The notes beneath the pieces were generated by a model. It was not told the DNA's origin, did no database searches, and saw nothing but the letters and a program-made list of their open reading frames with translations. Positions 7,373-14,046 of a stretch of 22,330 bases of DNA are shown one piece after another (positions within the stretch are counted from its first letter, which is position 1; the number at the start of each line of letters is the position of its first letter). Source of the stretch: a virus; IMG/VR virus record IMGVR_UViG_3300025880_001831, positions 1 through 22,330 of that record; one strand, given 5' to 3'. A program made the translations under genes and the position numbers.

Positions 7373-9903
7373 GCTTCAAAGATTTTGCGTCAGGCTTGCA
7401 AAATGCAAATGACTATTTAGATGCACGACATCATATTAGCGGAACACTTGCTGCCGGCGAAGATGCAGCTAGGATAGTAACACAGGCACAGTATAGTTTC
7501 ACACTCAGAGAACTGTTATGTCAAGCACTTAGTGGAAATGGTATAAAACTACCAAATGTGCAATTATGTTTACATGCTAATATTCAAGAACTACTAAAAC
7601 TTCCTAACATTCAAGGCGAAATAGCTGATGCACTAAACAATCTATTAGGCAGTGTAGAAAGTTTCATGGATCATACTAAGATAGACAGTGTGCTAGGCAG
7701 ACTAAACCTGGTGCTAGCAGAAGCACAAAATGTTGCAAACTTAATTAATTTCTGTAGTGCTCCGGTTAATCCTATTGCTATTCCGAATATGTTAGAACGT
7801 GCTATGGGCAGCTTCTTAGGCGCAGGTAAACAACTTGCAAATGATATTGGAAGTATAGACCCGAGCAACGTATGTGCATGTATTAGTACAAGTGGCGGCT
7901 TTAATGCTAGTGTATTCAATGGTGGAGTGCTAGGAAATATAGCAAATCAAATTGATGCAATTACAAACGGTAGTTTAATTCAAAGTGAAATAGATAATAT
8001 TGTATCGCAAGTTAGTGGTATTGGAGACAGAATGTCCAATATGATTAACTTTGAAAACAGCATATCAGGATCGTATGCACCAGGCGGGAGTCAATTTGCT
8101 ACGCCAGATAGTAATTGCAATAGCGAAATTGGAATGTTACACAATCCAGGTGATGGACCGATAAGTGGAAATAGTAGACTTACTAGCCAGTTAAAAAGTT
8201 TATATGATAGACTAGCTGCTTATCCTGTGCAGTACAGCTTAGGCGAAGCGACAGGTGCTGGACACCAATACGATCAAAACGGCGACAGAGTCTTTGGTGG
8301 TGATATTATTGAATATCCTAATATTTTTCATTTATTATTAGACGATGAAATGTTAGCACTATTAAAAGCAGCAGACGACCCACAACCAAACATAGACACA
8401 CAGACACCTGTATATGACTATTGCGGAAACATCATTGGTTATACAGCTGAATACACTCAACAAGAAATAGAAACTAGTGCTGGAAGTACGCCTACAGTTC
8501 CTAATAGTCCTGGATTTAAAGCAGGAGGATTTATTACAGATGGCACAACTACTGCAGGTAGTAGTAATGCTGTTAGTGGCACTACTGTAATTAATAATTT
8601 TAATAATAGTGGAAGTAATTTATATCTTGTTAGTAGTGAGGAAGGTATGTTAGCCTTACAAACCAATACAGATGATATTGTTGTAAGAACAGACATTTTA
8701 ACTATTTTTACTAGAAAAGACGCTGGGCTCAATAATAGCGGAACACTTTCTGATTATCAACAAGCAACCTCTACATTATTTGATTTCTTATCAAATTTGA
8801 ATACCGAAACTCAAAGTGGAATAATTGTTAAAGATAGTGGCACAAGTAAAGCTAGAAGTGTTGAAGGTACTAGCGGGCAAACTCGAGTTGTTAACGGAGA
8901 CGGCTTGGGCGGTAATATCAAAGTTGAATTAGAAGAAAATACAAGAATACCAGGAACTGCCGCTATTAAAATACCAAGCGGATCAACTGCACAGCGACCG
9001 AATACAGAAGTAGGCGAAATACGTTACAATACAGACAGCGATAGAATAGAAGCATATTTTGGCCCAAGCACTACTTGGCAGAGTTTAGCTATATTACCAG
9101 ATATATTATCTAGTAGTAGTTTTATAGGTAATATCGGTAGTGGCAAAGAAATATTCAAACAAACTTTAAACAACAACAGTGAGTTACGTTCCTTAACCAG
9201 CAGTAGCAGTATTCAGTTAACACAAAACAGCGATGATATTTTTATTAGCGATAATCTTACAGCAAGTAATGTTGGAAGCGGCGCACAGTTATTTAAAAAC
9301 AGGAATACTGATAATTTTCAGTTTAAAACAATCACAAGTGTAGACAGTAGTGTAACAATCACACAAAATACAGACACTGTCGATATTAGTGGCGACCCAA
9401 ATGTGAAGAAAGCTTCAATAACAACCACCGGCGGCGGCGCAACAGATGTACAAATCAACGGTGTGTATCCAGAACCTGCTAGTGGTAAAACTTGGTTCTT
9501 CACAGCATTTGCAATAGGTCGTGCTAATACAGGACAAGTGCAGAGTTTTAAAATTGAAGGCACAGTTGATAATCAAACAGGTACTCCTACTATTGTTGGT
9601 AATAGTATTATGAAAACAGATTACCAACGCAGTACAAGCGATGCAATAACAGCAATATGGGATCCAATGATCGCATACACAACAGGGGAATCTGTTGAAT
9701 ATGACGGCAACATATACGAAGCTAATACCGCTGTTGCTGGTAACGAACTAAGTCCTGATCAGAACAGCAACTGGACCGTGACCTACACAGGCTGGAACTT
9801 TACTGCACAGATAGTCAACAATAATTTCCGTGTTAAAGTAAAAGGCGATGCTACTGCCGCTAATGTCGATTGGAACGTTAGATTTACATTCCTAGAAGTA
9901 TAA
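7369..9903 (+). CDS. Large baseplate/tail-fibre-like protein with beta repeats and a CBM5/12-like module
   Basis: 844 aa, coupled to the PAAR gene (ATGA) with GGGAGCGG upstream. Residues 1-300 are mostly helical and contain several Cys. Residues about 540-555 (AQRPNTEVGEIRYNT) are the tail-fibre signature that commonly introduces a shaft or chaperone-like region. Residues about 580-690 hold two beta repeats of the form GSG..LFK...N..F/L+++TS..S..+TQN+D...IS. Near residues 762-802, IWDPMIAYTTGESVEYDGNIYEAN...P....NW matches the spacing of type 3 chitin-binding (CBM5/12) domains. I infer a tail protein that contacts a host surface sugar; the exact position in the virion is unknown. Confidence 0.8.
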   Translation: MSFKDFASGLQNANDYLDARHHISGTLAAGEDAARIVTQAQYSFTLRELLCQALSGNGIKLPNVQLCLHANIQELLKLPNIQGEIADALNNLLGSVESFMDHTKIDSVLGRLNLVLAEAQNVANLINFCSAPVNPIAIPNMLERAMGSFLGAGKQLANDIGSIDPSNVCACISTSGGFNASVFNGGVLGNIANQIDAITNGSLIQSEIDNIVSQVSGIGDRMSNMINFENSISGSYAPGGSQFATPDSNCNSEIGMLHNPGDGPISGNSRLTSQLKSLYDRLAAYPVQYSLGEATGAGHQYDQNGDRVFGGDIIEYPNIFHLLLDDEMLALLKAADDPQPNIDTQTPVYDYCGNIIGYTAEYTQQEIETSAGSTPTVPNSPGFKAGGFITDGTTTAGSSNAVSGTTVINNFNNSGSNLYLVSSEEGMLALQTNTDDIVVRTDILTIFTRKDAGLNNSGTLSDYQQATSTLFDFLSNLNTETQSGIIVKDSGTSKARSVEGTSGQTRVVNGDGLGGNIKVELEENTRIPGTAAIKIPSGSTAQRPNTEVGEIRYNTDSDRIEAYFGPSTTWQSLAILPDILSSSSFIGNIGSGKEIFKQTLNNNSELRSLTSSSSIQLTQNSDDIFISDNLTASNVGSGAQLFKNRNTDNFQFKTITSVDSSVTITQNTDTVDISGDPNVKKASITTTGGGATDVQINGVYPEPASGKTWFFTAFAIGRANTGQVQSFKIEGTVDNQTGTPTIVGNSIMKTDYQRSTSDAITAIWDPMIAYTTGESVEYDGNIYEANTAVAGNELSPDQNSNWTVTYTGWNFTAQIVNNNFRVKVKGDATAANVDWNVRFTFLEV

Positions 9904-9906
9904 ATA
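9899..9906 (+). promoter_or_regulatory. T4-type late promoter (TATAAATA)
   Basis: Exact match to the T4 late consensus, overlapping the stop of the fibre gene. A transcript would begin near 9912, the first base of the hairpin that follows, and run on to the gene at 9994. Confidence 0.6.
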
Positions 9907-9910
9907 CTGT

Positions 9911-9951
9911 GTCAAGAAGAAAATCAATCTTTTTTTGTCTTTTTTCTTGAC
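9911..9951 (+). terminator. A/T-rich stem-loop, possible weak terminator or leader hairpin
   Basis: GTCAAGAA (9911-9918) pairs perfectly with TTCTTGAC (9944-9951), with further A:U pairing and long T runs inside the loop. The 3' arm supplies most of the TTGACA box of the next promoter. It lacks a GC-rich stem followed by a U tract, so termination is uncertain. Confidence 0.45.
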
Positions 9952-9975
9952 ATTCGAGTCGTCTTGCCATAAACT
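9947..9975 (+). promoter_or_regulatory. Consensus sigma70-type promoter
   Basis: TTGACA (9947-9952), 17-nt spacer containing GTCGTCTTG, TAAACT (9970-9975). Start of transcription is expected near 9982, 12 nt before the next ATG. Confidence 0.7.
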
Positions 9976-9993
9976 CTTACTATACAAGAAGCT

Positions 9994-10347
9994 ATGAACA
10001 GACGTCATGGCACAATTATTGAACTAAAGAATAGGCAAGATGAAAGGCATAAAACAATGAGGTCGAAAGACACTGGCAACGGAAGGCGTATACTGGCAAA
10101 AGTAGAGGTCCCATTAAGCGTAGAAGATATTACAATATATGCATTGCGATATCTAGTAGAAGTTGGTGACGATGATCCTAAGGATACAATTGTTAACAGC
10201 AACAAAAGAGAAGTATTTAATATGGCAAAGAACGCCATATTCCGTTGGGGCACCGAAGAACCCAAAGTATATGTTGCACAACATATGAACGGCAGTTTTC
10301 AACCAATTCAGCAAGTGGTAAAATATAAATTTCCGGAGTGCGATTAA
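9994..10347 (+). CDS. Small phage protein of unknown function (117 aa)
   Basis: The ATG at 9994 lies just after a consensus promoter, with AAGAAG as a weak ribosome-binding site; an in-frame ATG at 10057 is a possible shorter start. The N-terminal 35 residues are strongly basic (RRHGTIIELKNRQDERHKTMRSKD). The rest has a mixed alpha/beta pattern with no motif I recognise. It ends in TAATG with the next gene, and the pair has the size and position of early host-takeover genes. That role is inferred from the promoter only. Confidence 0.7.
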   Translation: MNRRHGTIIELKNRQDERHKTMRSKDTGNGRRILAKVEVPLSVEDITIYALRYLVEVGDDDPKDTIVNSNKREVFNMAKNAIFRWGTEEPKVYVAQHMNGSFQPIQQVVKYKFPECD

Positions 10348-10670
10348 TGAGCAATATTATTGACTTTGCAACAGAACGTGCAAAACGTAAAAGCGGAATA
10401 CATGATTCAAAGCTACTAGAAGACATTATTGACACTGGTTTTGATCCATGTGATCCAGTTGAATTGGACAACTACTACAGTTGGAAGAACTTCGAAGGAC
10501 AAATTAACGAAACACTGTATACAGATGATGCATGGACAGATGAAGCTATTCAGCGTTTACTGGTAGATATTAAAGCAGTAGATCCAGATCAACCGTACAC
10601 TGTAACCATTGATGCAAACTTTGATGATACATATGAATTTAATTTCAATTTAGACGATGAAAAAGGTTGA
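10347..10670 (+). CDS. Small acidic phage protein of unknown function (107 aa)
   Basis: I choose ATG at 10347 (MSNIIDFATERAKRKSG) because CCGGAG lies 7-10 nt upstream and the start overlaps the previous stop as TAATG; a start 9 nt further upstream exists but lacks support. The protein has a short basic N-terminal helix and then a highly acidic body ending in DANFDDTYEFNFNLDDEKG. No catalytic motif is evident. It could be a binding partner or inhibitor of a host protein; nothing in the sequence says which. Confidence 0.7.
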   Translation: MSNIIDFATERAKRKSGIHDSKLLEDIIDTGFDPCDPVELDNYYSWKNFEGQINETLYTDDAWTDEAIQRLLVDIKAVDPDQPYTVTIDANFDDTYEFNFNLDDEKG

Positions 10671-10695
10671 CACTAAGACGTCTTGATGCTAATAT
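10667..10695 (+). promoter_or_regulatory. Consensus sigma70-type promoter with palindromic spacer
   Basis: TTGACA (10667-10672), 17-nt spacer, TAATAT (10690-10695). The spacer contains the perfect palindrome AAGACGTCTT (10675-10684). The downstream 14 bases GTATGTATAAGTTA are identical to those after the promoter at 11418. Confidence 0.8.
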
Positions 10696-10728
10696 GTATG
10701 TATAAGTTAGATACAACGGAGAAGAAAT

Positions 10729-11043
10729 ATGCAAGTAGCAGTAATCCACACAGCGTTCGAAGATACACCACGTACAGTAGCATTTGTTGATGTACCAGAA
10801 GAAATCTCAGCGTTTGGCACTACAGATGAATGTTTAGAATACGCATACCGTTGGACAAATAATATTATGGGCAGTTGGAGCCGTAACGATATCGAAGACA
10901 ACGGCGACCATAACCCTAACGTAACTGTTATGGCACCATTGAACGAAGGTGGCATGGGACTACGGTCAACATCAATGGGAGACCAGATGTTGATTGGTAA
11001 TAAGAAATATGAAGTCGCAATGTGTGGCTTCGAGGAAGTATAA
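10729..11043 (+). CDS. Small phage protein of unknown function (104 aa)
   Basis: ATG follows GGAGAAG at an 8-nt distance, 27 nt beyond the expected transcription start of the promoter at 10667. The product is acidic in its first half (HTAFEDTPRTVAFVDVPEEISAF) with a central helix (ECLEYAYRWTNNIMGSW) and a Gly/Met-rich stretch. Strong promoter plus strong ribosome-binding site suggests high early expression. I do not recognise the family. Confidence 0.75.
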   Translation: MQVAVIHTAFEDTPRTVAFVDVPEEISAFGTTDECLEYAYRWTNNIMGSWSRNDIEDNGDHNPNVTVMAPLNEGGMGLRSTSMGDQMLIGNKKYEVAMCGFEEV

Positions 11044-11116
11044 TACAGGAGCAGTATTTGGGAGGATACAAGCAACGGGCACGAGCCCACCCATTACTCA
11101 ACTGAAAGGAACCCTC

Positions 11117-11368
11117 ATGAGTAACATTCGTAAACAAACCGCAATCGAATTTGTAAAGATTGCATACAACGCTACAAAAATCATTGCAGTATCAATGACA
11201 GCACTAATATCTTGCATTGGACTGATGTATCTAATTGGCTGGCGAGGCGACACTGCCTTGTTTGGCGGCATGATAGTATACTTGGTCATGGGTGCAGTAT
11301 GGTGCATGTTTGATTCAGCAAAGCACACAGCTAAGATGAAGGAGAAATATCCAGACTTAGAACTGTAA
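11117..11368 (+). CDS. Small membrane protein with two transmembrane segments (83 aa)
   Basis: I choose ATG at 11117 (MSNIRKQTAIEF) because AAAGGA lies 8 nt upstream; the frame is open further upstream, but that part overlaps the previous gene. Two hydrophobic segments are visible: about residues 22-42 (KIIAVSMTALISCIGLMYLIG) and 48-66 (ALFGGMIVYLVMGAVWCMF). A basic N terminus and a charged C-terminal tail (AKHTAKMKEKYPDLEL) are consistent with an inner-membrane hairpin. Such small early membrane proteins in phages may act in superinfection exclusion or lysis timing, but nothing specific is seen. It is followed by an intrinsic terminator. Confidence 0.75.
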   Translation: MSNIRKQTAIEFVKIAYNATKIIAVSMTALISCIGLMYLIGWRGDTALFGGMIVYLVMGAVWCMFDSAKHTAKMKEKYPDLEL

Positions 11369-11386
11369 AAAAATTATAAGTCATTG

Positions 11387-11416
11387 AAGTGCAAGGATTC
11401 TTTCTTGCACTTTTTT
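11387..11416 (+). terminator. Rho-independent terminator
   Basis: AAGTGCAAG (11387-11395) pairs with CTTGCACTT (11404-11412) around an 8-nt loop, and the T run 11411-11416 follows the stem. It is the clearest intrinsic terminator in the window and abuts the next promoter. Confidence 0.88.
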
Positions 11417-11417
11417 G

Positions 11418-11446
11418 TTGACATCAAGACATCTTGGTGCTAAACT
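11418..11446 (+). promoter_or_regulatory. Consensus sigma70-type promoter, near-copy of the one at 10667
   Basis: TTGACA (11418-11423), 17-nt spacer with the palindrome CAAGACATCTTG (11425-11436), TAAACT (11441-11446), then the same GTATGTATAAGTTA as the promoter at 10667. Confidence 0.85.
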
Positions 11447-11480
11447 GTATGTATAAGTTAAACAAAACGAGGTACTAACA

Positions 11481-11783
11481 ATGCAAGCGATTGATTATTC
11501 CAGCTACACAGCGTACACCACTGCTAGAGCACAACAAGGACTGCAAGTTATTCCAGAACGTTTGTTTGATGCTCTTAAAGCAGATGAAAAGATGCATAAC
11601 CAATTTAAAGCGGATATGAAATCTTTTATTGCACTGGATGAAAACAAAGAACAAGACGGTAGTATTAATTGGAACTTCATTGATAGTGATATGTTTGCTA
11701 AGTGGAGTGTGTTGTTAGACGGTGAACACTACACTAGCTGGTTCGATGATGCTGCTGATGAAATTGAAGGAGCAATGGTATGA
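11481..11783 (+). CDS. Small acidic phage protein of unknown function (100 aa)
   Basis: First gene after the strong promoter at 11418; the ribosome-binding site is GAGGT about 10 nt before ATG. The product is acidic and helical, with a Trp/Phe-rich second half (NWNFIDSDMFAKWSVLLDGEHYTSWFDDAADEIEGAMV). Its stop overlaps the next start (ATGA). Promoter strength and position suggest an early-expressed gene. I see no family signature. Confidence 0.75.
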   Translation: MQAIDYSSYTAYTTARAQQGLQVIPERLFDALKADEKMHNQFKADMKSFIALDENKEQDGSINWNFIDSDMFAKWSVLLDGEHYTSWFDDAADEIEGAMV

Positions 11784-11965
11784 TACGGATTTTTAATTCA
11801 GCTTACTGCGGTGAGCGTTTTATAGACTTTAGCGAAGTCAATGTAGTGACACAAAAGGTTGACTACAATGCAAAACCTTATATACTGTTTGAGCATAAGG
11901 ATTATCCACTTGGTGCATTACGTGCTGAGTATGATGGTTCTTATTGGCAGTGTGATTTAGACTAG
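11780..11965 (+). CDS. Very small phage protein of unknown function (61 aa)
   Basis: Translationally coupled to the gene before it (ATGA overlap, with GAAGGAG upstream inside that gene). The sequence alternates short beta strands with aromatic residues (VDYNAKPYILFEHKDYPLGALRAEYDGSYWQCDLD), suggesting a small beta-sheet domain. No known motif is seen. Confidence 0.7.
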   Translation: MIRIFNSAYCGERFIDFSEVNVVTQKVDYNAKPYILFEHKDYPLGALRAEYDGSYWQCDLD

Positions 11966-11975
11966 GAGACCAAAT

Positions 11976-12158
11976 ATGGTACAAGAACTCGAAGATATCC
12001 AAACACTTGAAAGTGCAATCATTGCATTTCAAGAAGGTGCAAGTGATGAAAAGCGAATGGCATTATCGTCGCTAGAAAATATGATTGCAACAAAGAAAGC
12101 AATTGTTGAAGAGTTTGAAAAACAAGCTCCAGACTATCAGTTTCAACTTGACATTTAA
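11976..12158 (+). CDS. Very small helical phage protein (60 aa)
   Basis: ATG preceded by AGGAGA at 8 nt. The sequence is almost all helix with heptad-like hydrophobics (LEDIQTLESAIIAFQEGA, ALSSLENMIATKKAIVEEFEKQ), so it may form a two-helix hairpin or dimer. The last codons (QLDI) contain the -35 box of the next promoter. Function unknown. Confidence 0.7.
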   Translation: MVQELEDIQTLESAIIAFQEGASDEKRMALSSLENMIATKKAIVEEFEKQAPDYQFQLDI

Positions 12159-12176
12159 CAATTTATATATTATATT
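12148..12176 (+). promoter_or_regulatory. Consensus sigma70-type promoter
   Basis: TTGACA (12148-12153), 17-nt A/T-only-like spacer, TATATT (12171-12176). The spacer lacks the palindrome seen in the two upstream promoters. The next ATG at 12203 has AGGAGC upstream. Confidence 0.8.
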
Positions 12177-12202
12177 ATGCGTAATTAGGAGCGTGTATAA
12201 CA

Positions 12203-12433
12203 ATGAGTAAGACTACCTACGAAGTTGAAACTGTATTTTACAATACCCACGGCGGCGTTAAGACAAAAAACTGTGATTTGTTCAGTTCTAAAAAACAGGC
12301 AGTAAGTCATATGCATGGACAGATTAAACAAAAAGACTATCTAGTGCAACGTGGTAAAATCAAAGACGGAACTGTACAACTGGTTGACGAGCATGGCAAA
12401 GTCAGAGAACAGTTAAGTCTTGGCGAACTGTAA
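12203..12433 (+). CDS. Small basic phage protein of unknown function (76 aa)
   Basis: Begins 27 nt after a consensus -10 box, with AGGAGC about 11 nt before the ATG. The product is Lys/His-rich and reads as alternating strands around one helix (SSKKQAVSHMHGQIKQKDY). A small RNA- or DNA-binding domain would fit the charge, but there is no motif to prove it. It precedes the lysin gene by 24 nt. Confidence 0.7.
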   Translation: MSKTTYEVETVFYNTHGGVKTKNCDLFSSKKQAVSHMHGQIKQKDYLVQRGKIKDGTVQLVDEHGKVREQLSLGEL

Positions 12434-12457
12434 ATATAATAATCAAGAGGCAGAACT

Positions 12458-12955
12458 ATGAAACATTTTATTGCAGCAGCAGTGTTGTTGTTATCAGCCG
12501 TTCCAGTACCGGCAGCGGCTCAGAACTTTGAATTGGAAAAACTATTCCCACAGGTGCAGTGCATGGCACTGAACGTATACTACGAAGCAAGAGGAAGTAA
12601 TTTAGCAGATCAAGCCGCAGTAGCAGACGTTGTTATGAATCGTGTAAATGACAGACGTTATCCTAATACAGTTTGTGAAGTAGTTAAGCAAGGTATGAAA
12701 AATGCTGACGGAAGTATGAAGCGCCACGCCTGTCAGTTTAGTTGGTACTGCGATGGAAAGTCAGACAAACCAAAAGATCAGGACCGTTGGGTAGAAGCAC
12801 AATCAATTGCATGGAACATGGTTGAAGAAGGTAAATTTCGTGGTATTACAGAAGGTGCCACACATTATCATGCTACATATGTAGAACCCCGGTGGGCTAA
12901 AACACTACAACTAGTTGGACGAATAGGCGCACACATTTTTTATCGTTGGGAGTAA
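12458..12955 (+). CDS. Secreted cell-wall hydrolase of the SleB family (candidate lysin)
   Basis: 165 aa. Residues 1-21 form a Sec-type signal peptide with an Ala-x-Ala cleavage site (PAAAQ). The mature part follows the SleB/Hydrolase_2 order: CMALNVYYEARGS with the catalytic Glu (E43), VADVVMNRVNDRRYPNTVCEVV, CQFSWYCDG, then GATHYHATYVEPRWAKTLQLVGRIGAHIFYRW. This family cleaves peptidoglycan as a lytic transglycosylase. A Sec signal means it can reach the periplasm without a classic holin pore. It is preceded by AAGAGGCAG. It could be the endolysin, or an enzyme acting in virion release together with an unseen partner. Confidence 0.9.
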   Translation: MKHFIAAAVLLLSAVPVPAAAQNFELEKLFPQVQCMALNVYYEARGSNLADQAAVADVVMNRVNDRRYPNTVCEVVKQGMKNADGSMKRHACQFSWYCDGKSDKPKDQDRWVEAQSIAWNMVEEGKFRGITEGATHYHATYVEPRWAKTLQLVGRIGAHIFYRWE

Positions 12956-12964
12956 TACTTCTAG

Positions 12965-12972
12965 CATAAATA
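12965..12972 (+). promoter_or_regulatory. T4-type late promoter (CATAAATA) driving a leaderless start
   Basis: The kinase ATG at 12978 is 5 nt after the box; the gap TATAC holds no ribosome-binding site. Confidence 0.75.
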
Positions 12973-12977
12973 TATAC

Positions 12978-13670
12978 ATGCTAATAAACGAAATTATATC
13001 ACACGAACTTAATGAGGGTCCAAATGACCCTCATATTTTTAAAGCAATATTCCTAGCAGGAGGACCCGGCAGTGGCAAAAGCTACGTTGCCGGTAAACTT
13101 TTGAGTGGGTTTGGTTTGAAAACTGTAAACAGTGATGATATTTACGAATATTTGGCTAAAAAACAAGACTTGGATTTAAGTGATCCAGATCAAGTTTACA
13201 GTGACAGAGGGCAGGAAATACGTAGTCGTGCAAAAGAACTCACGATGTCACAGCAATCTGGTTATATACATGGCAGACTTGGTTTAGTCATTGACGGTAC
13301 CGGCAAGGACGTTAATAAAGTAAAAAAACAAAGTGAGTCTCTTAAATTGCTAGGATACGAAACAATGATGTTGTTTGTAAACACTAGCGAAGATGTAGCA
13401 CAAGCACGTAATACGCAACGAGCTCGTCGCTTACCCACTAAAGTTGTTAACAAAATGTGGAATCAAGTACAAGATAATATCATGGGCTTCCAACAAGTGT
13501 TTGGTGCAAGTAATTTCTTTGTAGTTGATAATAGCGGCGGACAAGAAGATCCAGAGCGTAAACAAAACTTTGAACAGATTTATAAAAATGTTAGAACCTG
13601 GGTAAACAGTCCTGTACGCAATAGACAAGCAATCGCTTGGCATGCGGTTCAAGCAAAATCCGATAAATAG
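12978..13670 (+). CDS. P-loop kinase (AAA_33/zeta-toxin-like), possibly packaged in the head
   Basis: 230 aa. Walker A is GGPGSGKS (residues 28-35) after a hydrophobic strand (AIFLA). NSDDIYEYL follows, as in polynucleotide- and zeta-type kinases, then LVIDGTGKD (Walker B-like strand) and an Arg-rich lid (RNTQRARRLP). The substrate is not evident: nucleotide, sugar-nucleotide, RNA end or protein are all possible. The first 13 residues (MLINEIISHELNE) stand apart from the fold and resemble a capsid-targeting sequence cleaved after L/I-x-E. It is made from a late promoter with ATG only 5 nt downstream, which also suits a virion component. Confidence 0.8.
   Translation: MLINEIISHELNEGPNDPHIFKAIFLAGGPGSGKSYVAGKLLSGFGLKTVNSDDIYEYLAKKQDLDLSDPDQVYSDRGQEIRSRAKELTMSQQSGYIHGRLGLVIDGTGKDVNKVKKQSESLKLLGYETMMLFVNTSEDVAQARNTQRARRLPTKVVNKMWNQVQDNIMGFQQVFGASNFFVVDNSGGQEDPERKQNFEQIYKNVRTWVNSPVRNRQAIAWHAVQAKSDK
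13662..13669 (+). promoter_or_regulatory. T4-type late promoter (GATAAATA)
   Basis: The box overlaps the stop codon of the kinase. The next ATG is at 13698, with AAAGGAT upstream, so this one carries a leader with a ribosome-binding site. Confidence 0.65.
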
Positions 13671-13697
13671 TATATAGTAACAAAGGATTTTGAATAA

Positions 13698-14045
13698 ATG
13701 TATACATACCAATGCAGTATAATACGAGTAATAGACGGGAATACGATTGATGCAATTATTGATCTTGGATTCAACGTTACTATAAGACAACGGATTAAAT
13801 TATATGGCGCTAATGTATCGGACGTTCGTAGTGATAACGAGCAAGATAGAAGCAAGGCCATAGCAAGTAAAAATCGACTGACAGAGCTATTAGGTAATGA
13901 ATTTATATGCGAAACCATTTTAAATAAAAGAGGTAAAGCAGGACGTACAATGGGAAAACTTTATACTATCGATGCTGCAGGTACAAAATCTGATGTGGGC
14001 GAGAAGATGATAACTGAAGGCTTCGCTGAGAGATTCGGGGACTAA
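13698..14045 (+). CDS. Staphylococcal-nuclease-like protein with altered active site
   Basis: 115 aa. The OB-fold pattern of SNase is visible: CSIIRVIDGNTIDAII (usual form VxDGDT), QRIKLYGANVSD (usual form RLxGIDxPE), a helix (SKNRLTELLGN), GKAGRTMGKLY (usual R87 segment) and a final KMITEGFAE helix. Relative to active members, the first Arg reads as Lys, the Asp of the GIDxPE motif is Asn, the Pro is Ser and the Glu is Asp; the second catalytic Arg is present. It is therefore either a weak nuclease or a nucleic-acid-binding remnant. AAAGGAT precedes the ATG, and a late promoter lies upstream. Confidence 0.8.
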   Translation: MYTYQCSIIRVIDGNTIDAIIDLGFNVTIRQRIKLYGANVSDVRSDNEQDRSKAIASKNRLTELLGNEFICETILNKRGKAGRTMGKLYTIDAAGTKSDVGEKMITEGFAERFGD

Positions 14046-14046
14046 A

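Noticed and set aside
10994-11116. Upstream extension of the small membrane protein
   Set aside because: It overlaps the previous gene, and a good ribosome-binding site fits ATG 11117 instead.
12978-13670. Zeta-type toxin of a toxin-antitoxin pair
   Set aside because: There is no small antitoxin gene next to it, and the late promoter with tag-like N terminus favours a virion kinase.
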